DNA of 64,000 bases, from contig NZ_VOBR01000004.1 of NCBI RefSeq assembly GCF_007845675.1, positions 261,719 through 325,718 on the forward strand, given 5' to 3'. Position 1 is the stretch's first letter. Each line of letters opens with the position of its first letter. The position numbers were made by a program, and so were the translations under genes. This DNA comes from Lentzea tibetensis (lineage in GTDB: Bacteria; Actinomycetota; Actinomycetes; Mycobacteriales; Pseudonocardiaceae). The notes below the pieces were generated by a model. It did not search any database. It was not told the origin of the DNA and worked only from the letters and a program-made list of their open reading frames with translations. Of this stretch, positions 33,458-41,124 are shown one piece after another.

Positions 33458-35584
33458 ATGAGGATTGTCGTCAGTGGAGCGTCCGGGTTCTTCGGTCGAG
33501 CAGTGACCGATCTGTTGCTGCGGCACCCCGTTCAGCCCGAGTTGATCCTCACCTCGCGCACGCCTGAGAAAATCGCTGACCAGGGTGCCGCCGTGCGCCG
33601 CGGCGACTTCGACGACCGTGCCGGTTCGGCAGAGGCGTTCGCGGGTGGCGACGTCCTGTTGTTGATCAGTGGTGTGAAAGTCGGCCACCGCGTCGAACAG
33701 CACCGAAACGCGATCGAAGCGGCGAAAACCGCCGGAGTGCGGCGGATCGTCTACACCTCGTTCATCGGCACGACCGCGGACAACACCGCGTCGGTCAGCC
33801 GGGAACACTTCGAAACCGAGGAAATCCTCAAAGCCAGCGGGCTCGACTGGACGATTCTGCGCAACGGCTTCTACGCGGAGTCGATGCTGGACGCGAGCGT
33901 GCCGATCGCGGTGCGGACCGGTCGCTGGGTCAGCGCGGGCGGCGACGGCACGGTGAGCTTCGTCGACCGGGCCGACTGCGTGAGCTGCGCCGTGGAGGTG
34001 CTCACCGCACCTGGGCACGAGAACCGCACCTACGAGATCAACAGCGGCGACCTGCTGTCGTTCCGCGACGTCGCCGCGCTCGTCTCCGACGTCGCCGGCA
34101 CGCCCGTCGAGTTCGTCGACGTGACCGACGAGGGGCTGTACGAGCACTTCGGCCGGCTCGGCATCCCGCGTGAGGCGCTCGCCGAGTTCGACGTCGACGG
34201 CTACCGCTTCTGCAGCGACGACATGGTCTCGTTCGAACGCGCCATGCGGCACGGCCACTTCGCCGTGCCCACCAGCGACGTCGAACACCTCATCGGCCGC
34301 CCGCCCCGCCGCCTGCCCGAACTGGTGCGATCGCGGCGCGCCGAACTGCGCGCACTCGTGGCGCCCCCTGAGTTCGACCCGCTCAGCGACGCCGCACTGC
34401 GCGATCCCGCGTGCATGTTCGCCACCGCGCTGAACGACCGCCCGGTGTTCTGGTCGGAGGCCATCGGGGCCTGGATCGTCACCCGCTACGACGACGTCCA
34501 CCGCTACCTCAACGAGCTGGACGTCTTCCGCGCCCCGGTCCACGACGCGTTCACGGTCCCGGAGAAGTTCGCCGACCGCTTCCCGTCCGAGCTGATGAAC
34601 TACCTGCTGCCCGCGATGGACCCGCCCGAGCACACCGCGCCGAGGCGCGCGATCCAGAGCTGGTTCCGGCGCCCGCGAATCCTCGAGCTGCAGGACCGGA
34701 TCGCGACCGCGGCGCACGAGCTCATCGACGGGTACGCCGAAGCCGGCGAGGTCGACCTGATGGCGACCTACTGCTATCCGCTGACCCTGAACACCCTGCT
34801 CGGCATGCTGGGTCTGCCGGACACCGACGCCAAGGTGATCCACGACCTCGGTGAAGCCGCCATCCGCATCCTGGAGGCGGTGAAGGTCCCGCTCGCCGAA
34901 CCCGAGCTGAGCCAGGTGTGGGAGGACTACCTCGCCGGTCAGGAGTACATCCGCACGGTCGTCGACGAGCGGATCGCCAACCCCGGCGACGACATCATCT
35001 CGTTCATGGCGACCGCGACGGACGACGACGGGAACCCGGTGCTGACCCGCGAACGCGTCGCACTGCACGTCGCCGAGCTCGCTTTCGCCGGGCACGACAC
35101 GACCGCCCAGCTCATCGCCAACATGGTCCAGCACCTGTCCAGCCACCCCGCGCAGCTGGCCAAAGCCCGCCGCGATCCCGACCTGTGGCCGAACGTCACC
35201 GAGGAGACGCTGCGCAGGCGTCCGTCCGCCACCTTCACCGCACGGGCCGCGGCACGCGACGTCACCGTGGGCGGCGTGACCATCCGCGCGGGAGAGCTGG
35301 CCTGGTTCGCGCTGACCGGCGCGTCGAACGACCCGCACCACTACGACACCCCGGCGCGGTTCGACATCGACCGCCCGCACCCTGCGGACCACCTGGCGTT
35401 CGGCCGCGGCCCGCACGCCTGCCCCGGCGCGCCGCTCAGCCGCGCCCAGGCGACCGTCGCGGCCCGCGTGCTCTTCGAGCGGCTCACCGACCTGCGCGTG
35501 GTGACGGATCTCCCGCTCGACTTCGCCCCGCTGGTGATCCTGCCCAAGCGCAACAGCATGCGGGTGGCGTGGTCAGCGCACTAG
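33458..35584 (+). CDS. NmrA-type SDR fused to cytochrome P450
   Basis: One uninterrupted 708-codon frame encodes two enzymes. Residues 1-285 are an NmrA/atypical SDR: GASGFFG (7-13), VYTSFIG (98-104), LRNGFYAESML, no obvious Tyr-Lys pair. Residues 300-708 are a complete bacterial P450: I-helix AFAGHDTTA (542-550), K-helix EETLR (582-586), heme loop FGRGPHACPGAP with Cys 655. The junction, around RPPRRLPELVRSRRAELRAL, has no stop or internal ribosome site. Such proteins could reduce and oxidise one substrate in sequence. ATG 33458 has no clear ribosome site. I do not know this fusion as a standard architecture. Confidence 0.9.
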   Translation: MRIVVSGASGFFGRAVTDLLLRHPVQPELILTSRTPEKIADQGAAVRRGDFDDRAGSAEAFAGGDVLLLISGVKVGHRVEQHRNAIEAAKTAGVRRIVYTSFIGTTADNTASVSREHFETEEILKASGLDWTILRNGFYAESMLDASVPIAVRTGRWVSAGGDGTVSFVDRADCVSCAVEVLTAPGHENRTYEINSGDLLSFRDVAALVSDVAGTPVEFVDVTDEGLYEHFGRLGIPREALAEFDVDGYRFCSDDMVSFERAMRHGHFAVPTSDVEHLIGRPPRRLPELVRSRRAELRALVAPPEFDPLSDAALRDPACMFATALNDRPVFWSEAIGAWIVTRYDDVHRYLNELDVFRAPVHDAFTVPEKFADRFPSELMNYLLPAMDPPEHTAPRRAIQSWFRRPRILELQDRIATAAHELIDGYAEAGEVDLMATYCYPLTLNTLLGMLGLPDTDAKVIHDLGEAAIRILEAVKVPLAEPELSQVWEDYLAGQEYIRTVVDERIANPGDDIISFMATATDDDGNPVLTRERVALHVAELAFAGHDTTAQLIANMVQHLSSHPAQLAKARRDPDLWPNVTEETLRRRPSATFTARAAARDVTVGGVTIRAGELAWFALTGASNDPHHYDTPARFDIDRPHPADHLAFGRGPHACPGAPLSRAQATVAARVLFERLTDLRVVTDLPLDFAPLVILPKRNSMRVAWSAH

Positions 35585-36118
35585 CGCCCGCACCGTGCTC
35601 GCGAGCTCCTCGTCGTCGATCTCGGCCACCAGCAGTTCGGTGGTCGCGTCGAACGCACGCACGAGCTCGGCCGGATCGAGCGAGTGGACGCGCGTTGCGG
35701 TGAACCTCTCCCGCCGATCGTGTACTCCGCCTGCCACATCCGCCCTCGGGCGAGGCTCGACCGCACCTGCAGCGCGTAGTGCCACGCCCAGCCGATCAGC
35801 TCGCCGGCCGTGGTCGGCGGAGCCTGCGGCAGGTCGTTCGCCGTGCCGAAGAGCAGCGCGAAACCCGGCCCTGTCGCACCGAACTCCGCCTCCGGCCAGA
35901 ACGCGACGTCGACCGCAACGTGTTCGCGAGCAGGTAGACGCGGTTCAGGATCCCGCCCTGCCACAGGTCGAGGTGACCCACCGCGTCGTGCGCGGCGTAG
36001 ATGCGCTCAGTCAGGTTCCGCGACCACCTGGTCGAGATCGGCTGTCACGGACAGCGCGAGATCGATGTCGGACCAGCGGTCGTCCGTGCCGAGTGCGGCT
36101 GACCCGGTGTTAAACCGA
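35579..36118 (-). pseudogene. Decayed nucleotidyltransferase gene
   Basis: Pieces of one nucleotidyltransferase lie in order in different minus-strand frames. The first piece has the catalytic NTGSAALGTDDRWSDIDLAL (about 36113-36050). Next comes GHLDLWQGGILNRVYLLANTL, then VDVAFWPEAEFGATGPGFALLFG...WHYALQVRSSLARG, then ERFTATRVHSLDPAELVRAFD to a stop near 35579. At least three frameshifts are needed. The extreme N-terminus is missing next to the aldo/keto reductase stop. The intact ancestor would resemble small aminoglycoside-type nucleotidyltransferases. Confidence 0.7.
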
Positions 36119-36128
36119 AGGCCTCGAC

Positions 36129-37112
36129 TCAGTTGTCGACGCGGTGCATGAGCTGCTCGGGATAGCGAAGCCCGGCCGCGGCGCCGGGCGGCAGAGCGGC
36201 CTCGAGCTCGGCGAGTTGGCGTGCGTCGAGCTCGATGTCGGCGGCCGCCGCGTTCTCCTCCAGGTAGCTGACGCGCTTGGTGCCGGGGATGGGGACGATG
36301 TCGTCGCCCTGGTGCAGCAGCCAGGCCAGCGCGAGCTGGGTGGGCGTGATGCCGGCTTCGGCGGCCACGGCGCGGACCTGGTCGGCCAGACGCAGGTTCT
36401 GGCGCAGGTTCTCGCCCTGGAACCGGGGGTCGTAACGGCGGTAGTCGTCCGCGGCGAGCGTGGCGACGTCCTTGATCGCGCCGGAGAGGAACCCGCGGCC
36501 GACCGGGGAGTACGGGACCACCGCGATGCCGAGCTCGCGGGCGGTGGGCAGGGTCTTCGCTTCGAGACCCCGTTCCCACAGGGAGTACTCGCTCTGCAGC
36601 GCGGCGACGGGGTGGACGGCGTGCGCGCGGCGGAGGGTGTCGGCGTTGACCTCGGACAGGCCGATGTGGCGGATCTTGCCAGCGGCGACGAGTTCGGCCA
36701 GCGCGCCGACCGTGTCCTCGATCGGCACCGCCGGGTTGCGCCGGTGCAGGTAGTACAGGTCGATGTGGTCGAGACCGAGCCGGGCGAGCGAGGCGTCGAC
36801 GGCCTTCTTGGCGTACTGCGGGGTGGAGTCGACGGTGAAGGTGCCTTCGTGCAGCCGTGAGCCGAACTTGGTGGCGACCACGGCCTCGTCGCGGCGTCGA
36901 CCGGCGAGAGCGCGGCCGAGCAGCTGTTCGTTGTGGCCCGCGCCGTAGATGTCGGCGGTGTCGAGCAGGTTCACCCCGAGGTCGAGGGCGCGGTGGATGG
37001 TGGTGATGGACTCGGTGTCGTTGGTGGCTCCGTAGAACTCGGACATGCCCATCAAGCCGAGGCCGACGGCGGAGACGGCGGGCCCGTTGGTGCCCAGCGT
37101 GCGGTGCTTCAT
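36129..37112 (-). CDS. Aldo/keto reductase
   Basis: A 327-residue AKR with the catalytic tetrad: Asp in [10 protein letters not shown], Tyr in that IYG, Lys in VATKFGSR and His in [10 protein letters not shown]. The C-terminal [18 protein letters not shown] binds the NADPH phosphate. It reduces aldehydes or ketones with NADPH, probably as detoxification. It is divergent from a MarR gene, with two inverted repeats between, so repression by that protein relieved by a toxic carbonyl or oxidant is likely. Confidence 0.93.
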   Translation of the reverse strand: MKHRTLGTNGPAVSAVGLGLMGMSEFYGATNDTESITTIHRALDLGVNLLDTADIYGAGHNEQLLGRALAGRRRDEAVVATKFGSRLHEGTFTVDSTPQYAKKAVDASLARLGLDHIDLYYLHRRNPAVPIEDTVGALAELVAAGKIRHIGLSEVNADTLRRAHAVHPVAALQSEYSLWERGLEAKTLPTARELGIAVVPYSPVGRGFLSGAIKDVATLAADDYRRYDPRFQGENLRQNLRLADQVRAVAAEAGITPTQLALAWLLHQGDDIVPIPGTKRVSYLEENAAAADIELDARQLAELEAALPPGAAAGLRYPEQLMHRVDN

Positions 37113-37165
37113 CGTGACGACTCCCGATCAGAGGTGTTCAGCGGTCTGCCAGCAGGGATTAACTT

Positions 37166-37201
37166 ATGATGCATAACCATCATAGTCAACCCTTGTGGTT
37201 G
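37166..37201. promoter_or_regulatory. Two inverted repeats in the AKR/MarR divergent promoter
   Basis: ATGAT-N8-ATCAT (37166-37183) and CAACC-N5-GGTTG (37187-37201) lie between the divergent genes. Either may be the MarR operator. The MarR start is 27-30 nt downstream of the second. Confidence 0.5.
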
Positions 37202-37227
37202 TTAACTAGTTCACGTAGTCTCGATAC

Positions 37228-37650
37228 GTGATGTCTGCGGATGACCCCTTGTCCTCTGAGGTGATCACGCTCTTCGCGTTGATCACCGATCGCTACACCC
37301 GCGAGTACGAGTCCGCCGCGGCCCACCACGGCCTCACGTCGCAGCAGGTGAAGGCACTCCTGGCCCTGGACAAGACCGCGCTGCCCATGCGGCGCATCGC
37401 CGAGCACCTGAGGGTCGAGCCGTCCAACCTGACCGGCGTGGTGGACCGCCTGCAGGCCCGTGGACTCGTCGAGCGGCAACCCGATCCGAACGACCGGCGG
37501 GTCAAGCTCCTGGTCACCACGGACGCAGGCGCGGCCGCGGCCGCGGATCTCCGCGAGCGACTGCGCTTCGCGCGCGACCCCCTCGCCGTCTTCAGCGCGG
37601 ACCAGCGCCTCGCCCTGCGCGACCTGCTGCGCCTGATGGTCGACTCGTAG
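37228..37650 (+). CDS. MarR family regulator
   Basis: A 140-residue MarR protein with a winged helix at about residues 45-105 (LTSQQVKALLALD, MRRIAEHLRVEPSNLTGVVDRLQARGLVERQPDPNDRRVKLLVTT). The DR-basic wing DPNDRR is classic. GTG 37228 is followed at once by ATG 37231, either of which could start. It is divergent from the aldo/keto reductase, its likely target. Confidence 0.9.
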   Translation: MMSADDPLSSEVITLFALITDRYTREYESAAAHHGLTSQQVKALLALDKTALPMRRIAEHLRVEPSNLTGVVDRLQARGLVERQPDPNDRRVKLLVTTDAGAAAAADLRERLRFARDPLAVFSADQRLALRDLLRLMVDS

Positions 37651-37692
37651 ACCTGAAAGGCGAGCGCGCCTGACCGCAGATCAACGGCAAGC

Positions 37693-37752
37693 CGTCCGGG
37701 GGTCCGGGGGCGAAGCCCGCCGGCTGGGGGTCTGGGGGCTCGGCCCCCAGTG
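37693..37752. repeat. REP-like GC-rich repeat
   Basis: The stretch contains GGGGGTCCGGGGGCGAAGCCC and GGGGGTCTGGGGGCTCGGCC as two similar units in tandem, each able to fold on itself. Such GGGGTCCGGGG-type elements are frequent in high-GC actinomycetes. It lies between the MarR stop and the tRNA terminator. Confidence 0.5.
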
Positions 37753-37768
37753 TGATTCGAACGAAAAC

Positions 37769-37795
37769 GGCTCATGCTCTCCATGAGCATGAGCC
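37769..37795 (-). terminator. Terminator of tRNA-Gly
   Basis: GGCTCATGCTC (37769-37779) and GAGCATGAGCC (37785-37795) form a perfect 11-bp stem. On the minus strand GTTTTCG follows, the U-tract of a Rho-independent terminator, 14 nt after the tRNA 3' end. Confidence 0.8.
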
Positions 37796-37808
37796 GCCTT
37801 GAGTGAGA

Positions 37809-37878
37809 GCGGGTGACGGGAATCGAACCCGCCTCTACAGCTTGGGAAGCTGTCGTTCTACCAATGAACTACACCCGC
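37809..37878 (-). tRNA. tRNA-Gly (anticodon CCC)
   Basis: Read on the minus strand, GCGGGTG pairs with CACCCGC as the acceptor stem. The D-loop has ATTGGTA, the anticodon arm is ACAGC-TTCCCAA-GCTGT with CCC at 34-36, and the T-arm is GCGGG-TTCGAAT-CCCGT. No CCA is encoded. It reads GGG glycine codons. Confidence 0.95.
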
Positions 37879-37926
37879 TTGATGGTGCGCCGCCGATCAT
37901 ACACAGGGCCCCGTTACCCTGTCCCA

Positions 37927-38508
37927 GTGCTTCTGAGTGACCAGGATCTGCGCAAAGAGGTCGAGTCCGGGCGTCTGCACCTGGACCCGTTCGACGTCGA
38001 GATGGTGCAACCGTCGAGCATCGACGTGCGCCTCGACCGGTTCTTCCGGGTCTTCAACAACCTGAAGTACACGCACATCGACCCGAGCGTGCAGCAGGAC
38101 GAGCTGACCAGTCTGGTCGAGACGCCGGAGAAGGAACCGTTCGTCCTGCACCCCGGCGAGTTCGTGCTGGGCTCGACGTTCGAGATGGTCACGCTGCCGG
38201 ACGACCTGGCCGGTCGGCTGGAGGGCAAGTCGTCCCTCGGTCGCCTCGGCCTGCTCACCCACTCGACGGCCGGCTTCATCGACCCCGGCTTCTCCGGCCA
38301 CATCACGCTGGAGCTGTCGAACGTCGCGAACCTGCCGATCACGCTGTGGCCGGGCATGAAGATCGGCCAGCTGTGCCTGTTCCGGCTGACCAGCGCGGCC
38401 GAGTTCCCGTACGGCTCGGCCCAGGCCGGGTCCCGCTACCAGGGGCAGCGCGGCCCGACGCCGAGCCGCGCGTACCTCAACTTCCACCGCACGGACACGC
38501 GACGCTGA
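37927..38508 (+). CDS. dcd: dCTP deaminase (bifunctional dCTP deaminase/dUTPase type)
   Basis: A 193-residue protein with the dCTP deaminase/dUTPase fold: [47 protein letters not shown] and the C-terminal [14 protein letters not shown]. Length and the [10 protein letters not shown] block resemble the mycobacterial enzyme that makes dUMP directly from dCTP. It supplies dUMP for thymidylate synthesis and limits dUTP. GTG 37927 follows TACCCT by 7 nt, so leaderless translation is possible. tRNA-Gly is divergent just upstream. Confidence 0.94.
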   Translation: MLLSDQDLRKEVESGRLHLDPFDVEMVQPSSIDVRLDRFFRVFNNLKYTHIDPSVQQDELTSLVETPEKEPFVLHPGEFVLGSTFEMVTLPDDLAGRLEGKSSLGRLGLLTHSTAGFIDPGFSGHITLELSNVANLPITLWPGMKIGQLCLFRLTSAAEFPYGSAQAGSRYQGQRGPTPSRAYLNFHRTDTRR

Positions 38509-38512
38509 GAAG

Positions 38513-39481
38513 CTAGAACCCGTACCGGTCGAGCACCCGCTGCCGCAGATCGGGATCGGTGCGCGGCACGGGTTCGAGGAAGATCTCGTCCAGGTCGGGG
38601 AACGCGGCCCGCAGCTCACCGGAGATCCGGACGCACGCGTGCTCCAGCGCGGGGACGGTCACCGAGTCGTCGAAGTCGAGGCGGGCGCACAGCAGCACGC
38701 GGTCGGTGCCGATGAGCATGGTCAGCACGTCCACCACGGCGTCGACCTCGGGCACGTCCGACAGCTGCTTCCAGATCGCCTTGACCATCACCGGGTCGGC
38801 CTGACGTCCGATGAGCAGACCGCGGTTGGTGCGCGCCAGCACGTAGGCGACGACGGCGAGCAGGACGCCGATGAGCAGCGACGCCACGCCGTCCCACACG
38901 TGCGAGCCGGTCAGCTGGTGCAGGCCGAGTCCGGAGAACGCCAGCACGAGGCCGATCAACGCGGCCGAGTCCTCGAGGAACACGGTCTTCACGGTCGGGT
39001 CGTCGGACACCTCCAGGAACTTCCGGATCCCGCGTCCCTCCGCGGCCGCGGACGAGCGGACCTGGCGGAACGCCTGCGTCCACGACACGCACTCCAGCAC
39101 GAAAGCCAGCCCGAGCACGATGTAGCCGACCGTCGGGTCGACCTCCTGCTCCGAGTCCTGGAACAACGTGCGGAAACCTTCGTAGAACGCGAACATCGCG
39201 CCCGACGCGAAGATCGACACGGCGGCGAGCAGCGACCAGAAGTAGCGCTCCTTGCCGTAACCGAAGGGGTGCTTGCGGTCGGCCGGGCGGTCCGAACGGC
39301 GCAACGCCGTCAGCAGCAGGGCCTCGGTGAACGTGTCCGCGACGGAGTGCGCGGCCTCCGACAGCACGGCGGCCGAGCCGGTGATCACGCCCGCGATCGC
39401 TTTCATGATGGCGATCGCCAGGTTCACGAACAGTGCGAGAACCACGGTCAGCGTGCTCTCACCAGCCGGTTTCTCGCTCAT
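38513..39481 (-). CDS. Cation diffusion facilitator (CDF) transporter
   Basis: A 322-residue CDF/ZIP-type efflux protein with six membrane helices. Helix 2 has SEAAHSVADTFTEALLL, containing H-x3-D (His 45, Asp 49 approximately), and helix 5 has FLEDSAALIGL with E-D in place of the usual H-x3-D. The HPFGYGKERYFWSLLA block is highly conserved. The C-terminal domain has a ferredoxin-like fold. It exports divalent metal ions against protons. The helix-5 change may shift metal choice toward Mn2+ or Fe2+. It converges with dcd. Confidence 0.9.
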   Translation of the reverse strand: MSEKPAGESTLTVVLALFVNLAIAIMKAIAGVITGSAAVLSEAAHSVADTFTEALLLTALRRSDRPADRKHPFGYGKERYFWSLLAAVSIFASGAMFAFYEGFRTLFQDSEQEVDPTVGYIVLGLAFVLECVSWTQAFRQVRSSAAAEGRGIRKFLEVSDDPTVKTVFLEDSAALIGLVLAFSGLGLHQLTGSHVWDGVASLLIGVLLAVVAYVLARTNRGLLIGRQADPVMVKAIWKQLSDVPEVDAVVDVLTMLIGTDRVLLCARLDFDDSVTVPALEHACVRISGELRAAFPDLDEIFLEPVPRTDPDLRQRVLDRYGF

Positions 39482-39614
39482 GCGACAACACTAGGACCCC
39501 TGGCCAGTTAGTGCATTCGAGTGACGTTCGCGGAACGAAGCAACATCGGACCTCCGAGCGGTGTCTTACGTACGGGATCGACGCTGGGGGGCGCTGATCA
39601 CCAGGGGGTAGGTC

Positions 39615-39651
39615 GGAGCGGCCCGTGTCCACATTGGACACGGGCCGCTCC
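39615..39651 (+). promoter_or_regulatory. 16-bp perfect inverted repeat before MarR gene
   Basis: GGAGCGGCCCGTGTCC (39615-39630) and GGACACGGGCCGCTCC (39636-39651) flank a 5-nt ACATT loop, ending 15 nt before the MarR ATG. It may be an operator for the MarR protein or an mRNA hairpin that blocks its translation. Confidence 0.6.
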
Positions 39652-39666
39652 AGTTACCATCGGAAG

Positions 39667-40212
39667 ATGCGAGGCGAGGACGACACCGACGCCGAGGTCG
39701 AATCCTGGAGGACGATGGTTCCCGCGATCGATCCGGTGGTCGAGGGCGTGGTGGACCGCGTGCACCAGATCAGCAAGTACCTGGACTTCCTCGCGACCGA
39801 GATCGCGGCACCGCACGGGCTGAACCGCGCCGACTACGAGATCCTCGCCCGCCTCTTCTGGATCGGGCCGCCGCACCGCCTCACGCCGAAGCAGCTCGCG
39901 AACGGCACGCTGAGCCCGGCGACGACCATCACCAGCAGGCTCGACCGGCTCGAGAAGGCCGGACTCGTGGTGCGCGAACTGGACCCGAGCGACCGGCGTT
40001 CGCTGCCCGCCACGATCACCGACGCGGGCAAGGAGGTCTTCCTCCGCATCGTCGCCGGCCAGGCCGAACGCGAGAAGGAGCTGTTCACCGCGTTGCCCGA
40101 GCCCGAGCTCGAACGGCTGCGCGAGCTGTTGAAGCAGGTCATGGAGGTCATGGCGGGCGAACTGGGGCCCGCGCACCGCCGGACGCGGCTTGCGTTGGAC
40201 GGAAAAGAGTAG
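39667..40212 (+). CDS. MarR family regulator
   Basis: A 181-residue MarR protein: dimer helices, then a winged helix with LTPKQLANGTLSPATTITSRLDRLEKAGLVVRELDPSDRRSLPATIT. DPSDRR is the basic wing. ATG 39667 stands 15 nt from a perfect 37-nt inverted repeat, probably self-regulatory. The downstream remnant and holin-like gene are not obvious targets. Confidence 0.88.
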   Translation: MRGEDDTDAEVESWRTMVPAIDPVVEGVVDRVHQISKYLDFLATEIAAPHGLNRADYEILARLFWIGPPHRLTPKQLANGTLSPATTITSRLDRLEKAGLVVRELDPSDRRSLPATITDAGKEVFLRIVAGQAEREKELFTALPEPELERLRELLKQVMEVMAGELGPAHRRTRLALDGKE

Positions 40213-40259
40213 ATTGCTACGAACTCGTACTATCCGATATCGTACTGATCAGTGCGACA

Positions 40260-40656
40260 TCGGAGGAGGCGACGTGGACGGCTACCCGGTTTCCGAGTGA
40301 CTCGGATCACGAAACGATCGTCGGCGAAGAGGGCGACGTCCAGCTGAAGATCAAGAACAACGGCCAGGCACCGGACAAGACGTCGTTCGTGCTCGGCAGC
40401 TTCGCGGCGAAGACCCTCTCGGCCACCCCGAACGTCAAGATGATCGACGGTCGCAACGACGAGTTCGACATCGTGGACCGAGACCACCACCACGACCGCG
40501 CCGACGACCACCGCGGTCGCGCCCGTCGTGAAGAAGAGCGGCCTGGCGAGCACGGGTGCGTCGCCGCTGGGCTTCATCGGCATCGGCGGCCTGCTGCTGG
40601 CGATCGGTGCGCTCGTCACCGTCCTGGCCAGGAAGCGACGCGCCGCGACGAAGTAG
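40260..40656 (+). pseudogene. Remnant of a sortase-anchored (LAXTG) surface protein
   Basis: One frame encodes a beta-sandwich-like fragment (SDHETIVGEEGDVQLKIKNN, APDKTSFVLGSFAAKTLS). Near 40478 the coding continues in another frame with a Thr-rich stalk (ETTTTTAPTTTAVAPVV), then a cell-wall sorting signal: LASTG, a hydrophobic helix FIGIGGLLLAIGALVTVL and tail ARKRRAATK, stop at 40656. LAXTG is the class E sortase motif of actinobacteria. The 5' end lacks a start and signal peptide, so it is decayed. Confidence 0.7.
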
Positions 40657-40689
40657 CACGACGCCGGACCGCCACCGTTAGCCTGCGGC

Positions 40690-41070
40690 ATGGGAATTTT
40701 GGTTCATGTGCTGCTGACCGCGGTGGCGGTCTGGGTGTCGACGCTGATTCCCGGCATCGACCTGACCGGGGGCACCACGACGTCGCGGATCCTCACGCTG
40801 CTCGGTGTCGCGGTGATCTTCGGTCTGGTGAACGCGATCGTGAAACCGGTCGTGAAGTTCCTCGGCTGCGTGTTCTACCTCGTCACGCTGGGCCTGATCG
40901 GCCTCGTCGTGAACGCGCTGCTGTTCATGCTGAGCGGCTGGCTCGCGGAACAGGCGGGGCTCCCGTTCCAGGTCGACGGCTTCTGGCCCGCGTTCTGGGG
41001 TGCGATCATCGTCGCACTGACCAGCTGGGTGTTGAACCTGGTCTACGACAAGGTCACCGACAACGACTGA
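40690..41070 (+). CDS. Phage holin-like family membrane protein
   Basis: A 126-residue protein with four membrane helices: ILVHVLLTAVAVWVSTLIPG, TLLGVAVIFGLVNAIVKPVVKFL, YLVTLGLIGLVVNALLFML and AFWGAIIVALTSWVLNLV. This matches the Pfam phage-holin/YvlD-like family, common on bacterial chromosomes and not phage-related in most cases. Function unknown. It ends in a 22-bp terminator shared with the EtfD-like gene. Confidence 0.87.
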   Translation: MGILVHVLLTAVAVWVSTLIPGIDLTGGTTTSRILTLLGVAVIFGLVNAIVKPVVKFLGCVFYLVTLGLIGLVVNALLFMLSGWLAEQAGLPFQVDGFWPAFWGAIIVALTSWVLNLVYDKVTDND

Positions 41071-41071
41071 C

Positions 41072-41120
41072 CACATGAGAAAGGCCCCGGTCCGATGTGG
41101 ACCGGGGCCTTTCTCATGTG
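41072..41120. terminator. 22-bp bidirectional terminator
   Basis: The left arm (41072-41093, CACATGAGAAAGGCCCCGG...) pairs perfectly with the right arm (41099-41120) around GATGT. It separates the converging holin-like and etfD-like genes. Confidence 0.85.
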
Positions 41121-41124
41121 CACG

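Noticed and set aside
40243-40254. TACTGATCAGTG, one mismatch from TACT-N4-AGTA
   Set aside because: It is a single site next to a pseudogene remnant with no fatty-acid gene, and the pattern is short enough to occur by chance.
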